The notes beneath the pieces were generated by a model, which searched no databases, was not told the origin of the DNA, and worked only from the letters and a program-made list of their open reading frames with translations. From an uncultured Bacteroidaceae bacterium (lineage in GTDB: Bacteria; Bacteroidota; Bacteroidia; Bacteroidales; Bacteroidaceae), in assembly GCA_934271655.1 (NCBI GenBank), contig CAKQRW010000001.1:62001-126000 (forward strand): DNA of 64,000 nt, written 5' to 3'. The first letter of the stretch is position 1, and every line of letters begins with the position of its first letter. This document shows, in pieces, positions 1 through 6,976 of the stretch. Both the position numbers and the translations under genes were made by a program.

Positions 1-1644
1 GTGTGCAAGAACGGCAAGTACTACTTCTATTTCCCCTCTGCCTCCAAAGGCAGGCAAGGCTTCGGCATAGGCCTGGCAGTAGCCGACAGTCCGGCAGGAC
101 CTTTCACATGCGAGCCAGAGCCCATCAAGGGCGTGATGGGCATAGACCCATGCGTGCTTATCGACGATGACGGCAAGAGCTACATGTACTGGGCAGGAGG
201 CCCCATGCGCGGAGCCTTGCTGAAAGACAACATGAAGGAGCTGGACGGTGAGGCCAGGAACATGGAGGGGCTGCCAGACGGATTCAAGGAAGGGCCGTTC
301 GCCTTCAAGCATGACAACCACTATTACCTGACATTCCCATGGGTGAGAAAGGAAGGCGGCACAGAGACACTTGCGTATGCCATGTCGGAGCATCCGCTCG
401 GTCCATGGACATTCAAGGGCATCATCATGGCCGAGTCGCCCACAGGCTGCTGGACCAACCACCATTCCATCGTGGAGTATGACGGGCAATGGTATCTCTT
501 CTATCACCACAACGACTACTCTCCCAACATGGACAAGAGACGCTCCACACGCATAGACCGCCTCTTCTTCAACGCAGACGGCACCATCAAGGAAGTAAGG
601 CCCACGCTGCGTGGAGTGGGAATAAACAAGGCGACTGAACGCTTGCAGCTCGACCGCTACAGCCGCGCGAGTCATGATGTGGAGACGGCGCTGCTCGACA
701 CGGTGAACACATTCAGCGGCTGGGAGGCCATCTTGCCTGCTAAAGGCAGCTGGCTGGAATATGAAGATGTGGATTTCTCCGCGCTGGAAGACTGCTATGT
801 GACAGCCCATGTTATGGCGCATGACAACACGGCATTCACCCTGCGCGAAGGCGGCCACAAAGGGCGCGTCATTGCCCGCGGCGAAGTGGCTTGCAAGACA
901 GGCGGCATGCGTCCACGCGACAACAGCGGCAAATGGATGACAGTGACAGTGCCTGTGGCACACGTGCCTAAAGGCGTAAAGAGCATCAGCTTCTGCTGCG
1001 AAGGCAAGGAGATGCACGTCGACTGGGTGCAGTTCAAGAACCGCGACAAGTATTTCTCTCCTGCTCCGGCAACATCCACTGCACCTGATGCCGACGGATT
1101 CATACGCCGCTGGCTTGTGCTTGAGCCAATCAACAAGCCCAACCCCACCAACACGGTCTTCGTGGACAGCTATCTGCGCAAGGAACTCAGCAAGGAATAC
1201 TTCAAGGGCCAGTTCACCACCGTGCCAAAGGACAGGCAGACCGTCAAGGCTGATGGGCAGACGCTGCGGTGGCATGCGCTGGAGAGCGAGAGATACAACA
1301 TGAAGCTGTTCCGCTTTGCCGAGCAGATGGGCAAGCATGTCTATGGCGTGCTCTTCTGGGCCGTGACCATCATCGACTGCGATGAAGACATCGACAATGT
1401 CCGCTTGGCCGTCGGCAGCAACTCAGCCTCCATGTGGTGGCTCAATGGCAAGGAAGCTCTGCTCCTCTCTGGCGACCGCCGCATGGTGAAAGATGATGGC
1501 ATGTCGCCTCGGCTCATGCTGAAGAAAGGACGCAACATACTGCGCGGAGCCATCATCAACGGTCCTGGGATGAGCGACTTCTGCGTGCGCTTCGTCAACG
1601 AGAAGGGCGAGCCTGTGAGGAACATCAAGATAAACCATAAGTAA
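1..1644 (+). CDS. Glycoside hydrolase family 43 with CBM6-like domain (5' partial)
   Basis: The window opens inside this coding frame, so its first codon (gtg) is not a real start. The visible 547 residues hold most of a GH43 five-bladed propeller (about 1-210), a CBM6-like jelly roll (about 225-350) and a C-terminal domain I cannot assign (about 365-547). Two of the three family acidic residues are present: Asp49 in GIDP, the pKa-modulating position, and Glu97 in KEGPF, the general acid. The catalytic base and signal peptide lie off the left edge. GH43 enzymes are mostly arabinofuranosidases, xylosidases or arabinanases that act on plant cell-wall polysaccharides. The stop is 22 bases before a second GH43 gene, so the two are probably co-transcribed. 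The substrate cannot be fixed from the sequence alone. Confidence 0.87.
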   Translation: MCKNGKYYFYFPSASKGRQGFGIGLAVADSPAGPFTCEPEPIKGVMGIDPCVLIDDDGKSYMYWAGGPMRGALLKDNMKELDGEARNMEGLPDGFKEGPFAFKHDNHYYLTFPWVRKEGGTETLAYAMSEHPLGPWTFKGIIMAESPTGCWTNHHSIVEYDGQWYLFYHHNDYSPNMDKRRSTRIDRLFFNADGTIKEVRPTLRGVGINKATERLQLDRYSRASHDVETALLDTVNTFSGWEAILPAKGSWLEYEDVDFSALEDCYVTAHVMAHDNTAFTLREGGHKGRVIARGEVACKTGGMRPRDNSGKWMTVTVPVAHVPKGVKSISFCCEGKEMHVDWVQFKNRDKYFSPAPATSTAPDADGFIRRWLVLEPINKPNPTNTVFVDSYLRKELSKEYFKGQFTTVPKDRQTVKADGQTLRWHALESERYNMKLFRFAEQMGKHVYGVLFWAVTIIDCDEDIDNVRLAVGSNSASMWWLNGKEALLLSGDRRMVKDDGMSPRLMLKKGRNILRGAIINGPGMSDFCVRFVNEKGEPVRNIKINHK

Positions 1645-1666
1645 AAACCAAACTCCTACTTGCAAT

Positions 1667-3127
1667 ATGAAAATGAAAAACAAGCGCGCCCTGCACAGCG
1701 TGGCTGTCATGCTGCTGGCACTTTCGGCTCACGCCCAGACAGGGCAGCCCTATATACATGACCCGTCTACACTGGCTGAATGCGATGGCAAATACTACAC
1801 GTTTGGCACAGGCAGCGGTGGCCTCATCACCGAAGACGGATGGTCGTGGAAAGGCGGAGCAGTGCGCCCTGGCGGCGGAGCAGCCCCCGATGTGCTGAAG
1901 ATAGGCCAGCGCTATCTGGTCATCTACGGAGCCACAGGAGGCGGACTGGGAGGCGGACACAACGGACGAATACTCACGATGTGGAACGAGACGCTTGACC
2001 CCGCTTCTCCAAAGTTCAAATACACAGAGCCTGTTGAGGTGGCATCGTCCGACGGCATGGAGGACAATGACGCCATAGACCCCGGACTTCTCCTTGACCC
2101 AAAGACAGGCAGGCTATGGGTGAGCTACGGCACCTATTTCGGCAACATACGCCTCATTGAGCTTGACCCGAAGACTGGCAAGCGCGTGAAGGGCAACAAG
2201 CCACTCGACATCGCCATAGACTGCGAGGCCTCAGACCTCATCTGCCGCGATGGCTGGTATTATCTGCTCGGCACACACGGCACATGCTGCGACGGGGTGA
2301 ACTCCACATACAATATCGTTGTGGGACGCTCGCGCAAGGTCACAGGCCCATATGTTGACAACGTCGGGCGCGACATGTTCCACGGAGGCGGCAAGATGGT
2401 CATTGCAGCAGGCGACCGCGTGTGCGGCCCCGGACACTTCGGTCGCACCGTCATCGACGAGGGAGTGGAAGTGATGTCATGCCATTATGAGGCAGACCTC
2501 AACCAAAGCGGCCGCAGCGTGCTCGGCATCCGCCCGCTGCTGTGGAAAGACGGATGGCCGCACGCAGGCGACAGGTTCAAGGAAGGCACCTATGAGATAG
2601 AGTCTGAGCGGCGCGGCTACGCTCTCGAGCTGGCAGTTGACTTCATCCGCATGAAGCAAGAGCGGCAGGCATGGTTCAACATCAATCCTGATGCTCCTGT
2701 GACTCCAATGGCAAGCCAGACTCTCGCAGAGGTGGAAGGCACATGGCCCAAAGGGAACATTCCGGCACGCTTAGGCGACTACATGTTCCGCCCTCACCAG
2801 CGCTGGGCCATCACGGCTGTGCCTGAGGCTGGTGGCTACCTGAGCAATCCTTACTTCAAGATAACCATCGAAGGGACTGAAAGAGCACTCTCGGCAACGA
2901 CCGAGATGGAGGTGGGCACCGTGCCCAAGTTTACTGGAGGCGATGAGCAGCTGTGGCGCATAGAGCAACTGACCGACGGCACTTTCCGCATCATGCCAAA
3001 GCGCATTCCCGGACAGAAGGCATTAAACACTAAGTATGTGCTCTACTCAGCGGGCGACAGCACTCCCACTCTCGCCGAATATGATTTCAAGTCTGACAAC
3101 TCAAAGTGGAATTTCAGAAACCACTAA
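1667..3127 (+). CDS. Secreted GH43 family glycosidase (arabinan-type) with ricin-like C-terminal domain
   Basis: This 486-residue protein starts with a signal peptide (cleavage likely after AHA, about residue 23). The GH43 triad is readable: Asp32 in HDP as base, Asp138 in AIDP as modulator, Glu187 in CEAS as acid. The layout HDPSTL, then GGLITEDGWSW, then a glycine-rich stretch resembles endo-arabinanase-like GH43 members, which cut or trim alpha-1,5-arabinan; that substrate is an inference. After the propeller (about 28-320) comes a C-terminal region (about 345-486) with RWAI, LWRI and KWNF spaced like a ricin-type beta-trefoil. It follows the upstream GH43 gene by 22 bases and probably shares its transcript. 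No promoter is evident between them. Confidence 0.85.
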   Translation: MKMKNKRALHSVAVMLLALSAHAQTGQPYIHDPSTLAECDGKYYTFGTGSGGLITEDGWSWKGGAVRPGGGAAPDVLKIGQRYLVIYGATGGGLGGGHNGRILTMWNETLDPASPKFKYTEPVEVASSDGMEDNDAIDPGLLLDPKTGRLWVSYGTYFGNIRLIELDPKTGKRVKGNKPLDIAIDCEASDLICRDGWYYLLGTHGTCCDGVNSTYNIVVGRSRKVTGPYVDNVGRDMFHGGGKMVIAAGDRVCGPGHFGRTVIDEGVEVMSCHYEADLNQSGRSVLGIRPLLWKDGWPHAGDRFKEGTYEIESERRGYALELAVDFIRMKQERQAWFNINPDAPVTPMASQTLAEVEGTWPKGNIPARLGDYMFRPHQRWAITAVPEAGGYLSNPYFKITIEGTERALSATTEMEVGTVPKFTGGDEQLWRIEQLTDGTFRIMPKRIPGQKALNTKYVLYSAGDSTPTLAEYDFKSDNSKWNFRNH

Positions 3128-3212
3128 GGCGTGCAGACAAAGCACATGCACACTATAGTTGCCTTCATGCGTCCATTGGCATGACAGCGCAAGGGCGCGT
3201 CAATAAAAACGC

Positions 3213-3249
3213 TTGTGCCCCGGAAGATTCTGTTTCTTCCGGGGCACAA
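3213..3249 (-). terminator. Intrinsic terminator of the metal locus
   Basis: A perfect 14-bp stem (3213-3226 with 3236-3249) encloses a 9-base loop. Read on the minus strand it is followed after a few bases by TTTTTATT, and it sits just past the stop of the minus-strand HMA gene, so it probably ends that transcript. It may also act on the converging GH43 transcript. Confidence 0.75.
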
Positions 3250-3269
3250 TGCCTTATATACGCCATGCG

Positions 3270-3560
3270 TCACTTCTTCTTTATTTCATAGCCTATCTTG
3301 GCAAAAGCCTTCACATAGTCATCCATCTTGGCTTTACGCTTGTCATAGACTATCTTCACCGCCTGGTCTGGCACAGAGGTCTCTATCCTCTTTGTGCCCT
3401 TCACGAAACGGATGTTCTCCTTTATTTTCTTTTCGCACCCAGAGCAATGCATCTGTGGAGTGGTGGTGACAACAAGGGTGTCGCATGTGGTCTCCTTCTT
3501 CTGCGCACTCATCGTAAGCGCGCTCAACGCCATTATGGCGATGCTGAATGTCTTTTTCAT
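3270..3560 (-). CDS. Small secreted heavy-metal-associated (HMA) domain protein
   Basis: This 96-residue protein has a signal peptide (about 1-19, ending TMSAQ) followed by one HMA domain. The metal-binding motif is HCSGC with Cys39 and Cys42, in the usual loop before helix 1 (GMxCxxC-like, here QMHCSGC). HMA domains bind Cu(I) or related soft metals and pass them to partners. Because of the signal peptide it should act in the periplasm, not the cytosol. It lies downstream of a TonB receptor and an HMA-AraC regulator on the same strand and is followed by a terminator. Its likely role is metal buffering or delivery; the specific metal is not shown by the sequence. Confidence 0.85.
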   Translation of the reverse strand: MKKTFSIAIMALSALTMSAQKKETTCDTLVVTTTPQMHCSGCEKKIKENIRFVKGTKRIETSVPDQAVKIVYDKRKAKMDDYVKAFAKIGYEIKKK

Positions 3561-3591
3561 ATATATATGACTCTTATCTAATTTAATATAT

Positions 3592-3681
3592 TGTACTTCT
3601 GGTTACATCGTACATCTCCATCAAGTAATGTTCAAATGTACTTCTAATTATATCATGCATCTCCATCAAGTAATGTTCAAA
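3592..3681. repeat. Two tandem 45-bp direct repeats
   Basis: Units 3592-3636 and 3637-3681 abut exactly and match at all but a few positions in the middle; the last 24 or so bases are nearly identical and include CATCTCCATCAAGTAATG. They fill the space between the TonB receptor stop and the HMA gene start, upstream of the HMA gene as transcribed. They could hold regulator sites or be a plain tandem duplication. Confidence 0.85.
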
Positions 3682-3711
3682 AGATGACAGCGCAGATATT
3701 GTTTTGCACAT

Positions 3712-5679
3712 CTACTCCTTTTCCAGCTTGAAGCGTATTCCCACATAAGCCATGGCTCCGTCTGTCGGGCCCCATATCTGTGTGGCATCAAAGGAAGGCG
3801 ACCAGGGATTGGAGGCTCCGATGACAGGATTCTTCATCTTGTAGCCAGTAAGGTTCTCTCCTCCTGCATAGATAGAGAAATGCCGGAACTCGCGCGTGGC
3901 CTGCGCCTGCAACTGAAAGAAAGCCGGGTAGGCTGTGTCGTCATAGAGCCTTCCCCCACCATTGAGATGTCCCGTCACGTCAAACTGCCACAGCTCTGTA
4001 GGAGTCTTGTATGAGAGTGTCAGCATGCCCTTGTGCTTCGGGGTCAGCGGACGACGGCGCAGGATGCCATCATAAGTGGTCCGCACGTCATTGAGACGGA
4101 AGGCTGCGGTGGCTGTGAATCCATCAAAGAAAGGATATGTGGCATCCACTTGCAGCGTGTGGCTGTAGCTCCTGCCGTCGAGGTTCTCGAAAGAGACTGT
4201 ATGCTCTCCTTGCTTGCCATCCACATTCACCACCATCTGGTGCATAAAGTGCGTGTAATAGTATTCCGCATTCAGTTCCAGGTTCTTTCCTGCCACGGGA
4301 ACACTAAGAGAGGCAGACAGTCCGTAGTTCCACGCCTCCTCTTGGCGGAGTGCCTTGTCGATGAAGAGCGTGCGTCCGCTTGCCAGCATCGACACATTCT
4401 CAGCCAGCGCATGCGCCGTGCGGTAGCCCTTGCCCGCAGAGGCGCGCAAGGTGAGAGCCTGCCAGGGCGAGTACTTCATGTGCAGGCGCGGAGTGACAAA
4501 CGAGCCGTGCAGGCTGGAATGGTCCCAACGCAGTCCTGGCATGAACGTGAACTTGTCGCCCATCTTGTACGTATACTGTGCGTAGGCTCCGTATGTGGTC
4601 TCCGTCGGGGTGTTCACTTGCGGCAGGGAACCCTCGGTGCGCTCCTTGTAATAGTCATGGTTGACAGCCACTCCAGCAGACAGACTATGGCTATCGGCCA
4701 CATCTGTCTCCAGCATCAGCTGGGCATATCCGTTCTTCTGTGTCACATCATACACGTTGTTTCCAAACATGTAGTCGGCATCATGCCATGAACCGTGAAG
4801 CATGAGGGCTATGCTGGTGTTGTGCTCATCTTGCAGCATCACGGCATTCTTCCATTGTGTCTCATACCTGTCCGTGTTGGAGCTGACGCCATAGTGCGGC
4901 ACAGCAGGCGCGCCTGCGTGATGGTGGCTCATGCCGCTCTGGCGCTCGTCCCTCAAGGCTCGTCCCGACCATTGGGAGATGAAGCCTGGCGACACATATG
5001 CCCAGCGATGCATCACGTTGTACTGGCGTATCTTCGGCATGTCCATAAATCCGTCGCCGTCACCGTCGTGGTCACGCTGGCGATTCTCATAGTGAAGGAG
5101 CACGCCTGTGGACAGCTTGTCGTTGAGATGCACGTTGGCGTCGGCGTTTGCCTCAAGCTTCAGCTGCGAGTCGAAGTACAGGTTTCCCCTCACTCCGTCT
5201 TGAGCCTGCGGCTTGGCAAACTCGATGTTTATCTGTCCTGTGGTACTCTCATAGCCGTTCTTCACGCTCGAAGCACCTTTGGACACCTGTATGGACTGCA
5301 TCCACGGTCCTGGCACAAAGCCGAGGCTGTAGGGAATGCTGGCTCCACGCAGGTTGGGGACATTCTCTGTGAGCATCTGCACGTAGGTGCCGCTCAGTCC
5401 CAGCAGCTTGATTTGCCTGGCTCCCGTAGCCGCGTCGGAATAGCTCACGTCTACCGACGGGTTGGTAGTGAATGACTCGCCCAGGTTGCAGCAGGCGGCT
5501 CGCACCAGCTGCTGCTGCCCTATTATCTCGGTGTTGTCCACCCTGTGCTTTGCCTTCATGCCTATTTGGCTCTTCACCACCACGCCTCTCAGCTCCTTGG
5601 AGGTCTGTGTGCTGTCGGCCTGAGCCCAAGCGAAGCCTGGCGATGAGGCCAATAGAATATAAAGCAGTCTGTTTCTCAT
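3712..5679 (-). CDS. TonB-dependent outer membrane receptor, probably metal-related
   Basis: The 655-residue protein has a signal peptide (about 1-20, ending AWAQA), a plug domain (about 45-155) and a 22-strand-type barrel ending in a short C-terminal beta strand (VGIRFKLEKE). It lacks the carboxypeptidase-like N-terminal domain of SusC proteins. A Cys pair lies in the plug (Cys63-Cys64), and a likely extracellular loop carries HHH at 252-254 and another His nearby, as would suit a metal or metal-chelate ligand. It is flanked by an HMA-AraC regulator upstream and a secreted HMA protein downstream, all on the minus strand. Together these suggest uptake or handling of copper or another soft metal, which is inference. 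A good promoter -7 box lies 24 bases before the start. Confidence 0.88.
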   Translation of the reverse strand: MRNRLLYILLASSPGFAWAQADSTQTSKELRGVVVKSQIGMKAKHRVDNTEIIGQQQLVRAACCNLGESFTTNPSVDVSYSDAATGARQIKLLGLSGTYVQMLTENVPNLRGASIPYSLGFVPGPWMQSIQVSKGASSVKNGYESTTGQINIEFAKPQAQDGVRGNLYFDSQLKLEANADANVHLNDKLSTGVLLHYENRQRDHDGDGDGFMDMPKIRQYNVMHRWAYVSPGFISQWSGRALRDERQSGMSHHHAGAPAVPHYGVSSNTDRYETQWKNAVMLQDEHNTSIALMLHGSWHDADYMFGNNVYDVTQKNGYAQLMLETDVADSHSLSAGVAVNHDYYKERTEGSLPQVNTPTETTYGAYAQYTYKMGDKFTFMPGLRWDHSSLHGSFVTPRLHMKYSPWQALTLRASAGKGYRTAHALAENVSMLASGRTLFIDKALRQEEAWNYGLSASLSVPVAGKNLELNAEYYYTHFMHQMVVNVDGKQGEHTVSFENLDGRSYSHTLQVDATYPFFDGFTATAAFRLNDVRTTYDGILRRRPLTPKHKGMLTLSYKTPTELWQFDVTGHLNGGGRLYDDTAYPAFFQLQAQATREFRHFSIYAGGENLTGYKMKNPVIGASNPWSPSFDATQIWGPTDGAMAYVGIRFKLEKE

Positions 5680-5702
5680 ACCTTATAAGTCTTTTTTGGA
5701 TG

Positions 5703-5710
5703 CAAAGGTA
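5703..5710 (-). promoter_or_regulatory. Promoter -7 box of the TonB receptor gene
   Basis: On the minus strand this reads TACCTTTG, a perfect match to the Bacteroidetes TAnnTTTG element. It lies 24 bases before the receptor start codon. No clear -33 TTG is found at the usual distance, so the promoter may need an activator, plausibly the neighbouring AraC-type protein. Confidence 0.7.
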
Positions 5711-5846
5711 GTCATTTTGTGCGCAGTCGCATTTACACAATTCGGGAATAATTTTACAAGCTGCCTTTCCTGTCACTCCTTCTGTTGCCAGCTGATTGAA
5801 GCTTCATGCCTATGGGCAACTCACACATTCAGACTTCCTCCCACTC

Positions 5847-6407
5847 CTACAGGCTGTCCAACGGGCAGCGCTCTGCTCTCATGTGGTCTTTCTTGAACTG
5901 CGAGGGCGACATGCCTGTCTCCTGCTTGAACTGCGAGCTGAAGTGTGCCGGACTGCTGTATCCCAGCATGTCAGCTATCTCGTTGATGTTCTTCTGGTCG
6001 TAAGAGAGCAGTTCCTTGGCATACTCAATGCGCAGCGTCACGCAATAGCGCTCTATCGTCATTCCCCTCACCTCAGAGAATAGCTTGCTAAGCGTGCTGT
6101 AGTCTTTCAGCAGCTTCTGCTGAAGATAGTCAGACAGCCTCATGCGGTTGCCCTCTGTCCTCACCCAGCTTATGACGCCGCGGCGTATGCTCTCCACGAG
6201 CACAGTCTGCTTATCCTCAAGGAGGTCAAAACCAAGCGCACGCAGCGATTCCCTCACAAGCTGCATCTGACTATCATCCAAAGTCTCTGCAAGGACAGCC
6301 TCGCCAAGCCTCACTTCCGGGGATTGGCATCCGTGTTCCATGAGCATTTGCTTCACGGCTGCGACACATCTGGGGCATACCATATTCTTTATGTGCAGTG
6401 TTGTCAT
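5847..6407 (-). CDS. HMA-like domain fused to AraC-type helix-turn-helix regulator
   Basis: This 186-residue protein joins two domains. Residues 1-70 look like a heavy-metal-associated fold: HIKNMVCPRCVAAV carries Cys11 and Cys14 in the CxxC metal position, followed by the expected strand-helix pattern. Residues about 85-172 are an AraC/XylS helix-turn-helix pair with the typical NINEIADMLGYSSPAHFSSQFK second motif region. AraC proteins activate or repress nearby promoters; here the sensor domain would be the CxxC domain itself, giving a one-component metal sensor. It precedes a TonB receptor and a secreted HMA protein on the same strand. The start codon is supported by the HMA domain beginning right after it. 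Upstream is an AT-rich repeated leader. The metal sensed, possibly Cu(I), is inferred. Confidence 0.87.
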   Translation of the reverse strand: MTTLHIKNMVCPRCVAAVKQMLMEHGCQSPEVRLGEAVLAETLDDSQMQLVRESLRALGFDLLEDKQTVLVESIRRGVISWVRTEGNRMRLSDYLQQKLLKDYSTLSKLFSEVRGMTIERYCVTLRIEYAKELLSYDQKNINEIADMLGYSSPAHFSSQFKQETGMSPSQFKKDHMRAERCPLDSL

Positions 6408-6428
6408 AAGCGTTTGTGCTGTATTATA

Positions 6429-6495
6429 CTTGCGTTGTAATATATGCTTGTGCTATTATATATATATCTTGTGCTATTATATATATATATTGTGT
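6429..6495. repeat. AT-rich 21-bp repeats upstream of the HMA-AraC gene
   Basis: Two near-perfect 21-bp units begin at 6447 and 6468, each CTTGTGCTATTATATATAT; a degenerate copy begins at 6429. They lie 20-90 bases upstream of the regulator start on the complementary strand. They could be autoregulatory sites or a slippage-prone tract. A weak -7-like box (minus strand TACCTTCG) lies further out at 6581-6588. Confidence 0.7.
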
Positions 6496-6726
6496 TGCAT
6501 AGCAGCGGGAATGTGCCATCCTTGTGACCTATTTGGGAGAAAGGTCTGGATGTCTTATCACGCCTTTCGCTAATCAAGAGCGAAGGTAGTGTTTTTAAAG
6601 CTAATAAGAAAAACAATAGAACAGAAATGCATTTTTACATATTCTTTTTTATCTTTTATAAATTCAAAAGCTTCGCTGAAACAACCTTTTTGGACAAAAG
6701 GCAATGGCAATATGGATTATTTGTCG

Positions 6727-6734
6727 TACCTTTG
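6727..6734 (+). promoter_or_regulatory. Promoter -7 box before the cobalamin riboswitch
   Basis: TACCTTTG matches TAnnTTTG perfectly. It lies just before the riboswitch, so transcription would begin near 6741 and include the whole aptamer. The -33 element is not clear. Confidence 0.75.
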
Positions 6735-6739
6735 TGACC

Positions 6740-6920
6740 GAATCTTTTGGGGTTCGTAGACACGATCAATAAGGGAAATAGGTGAGAGTCCTATACAGAC
6801 CCTGCTGCTGTGAGTCTTTTCAAAAAGGCGCGCGACAAAAAACCACTGGTTGGGGAATCACTCCAACTGGGAAGGCGCCGCTGCGCTGAAGACGAAGTCA
6901 GAAGACCTGCCCCAATACAA
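6740..6920 (+). ncRNA. Cobalamin (B12) riboswitch
   Basis: The conserved core is readable in order: AAGGGAAATAGGTGAGAGTC, then ACAGACCC with TGCTGCTGTGA, a side arm containing CCACTGG, GGGAAGGCGCC, and the closing CAGAAGACCTGCC. The 5' GGGGTTCGT can pair with the 3' end to form the outer stem. These are the hallmarks of adenosyl- or other cobalamin aptamers. The leader from 6920 to 6976 contains CTCTTCCAGGG and similar short pieces that could make the expression platform near the ribosome binding region. Cobalamin binding normally lowers expression of the downstream transport genes, here the TonB receptor, DUF4374 lipoprotein and PepSY protein. Confidence 0.93.
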
Positions 6921-6976
6921 CAAAAGTGCTATTAGCTCTTCCAGGGTATGAAGGCTGTAGACAAAACCAATAATAT

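Noticed and set aside
4033..4791. A 252-codon plus-strand frame opposite the TonB receptor
   Set aside because: It is Cys, His and Arg rich, without any motif, and overlaps a clearly coding receptor gene.
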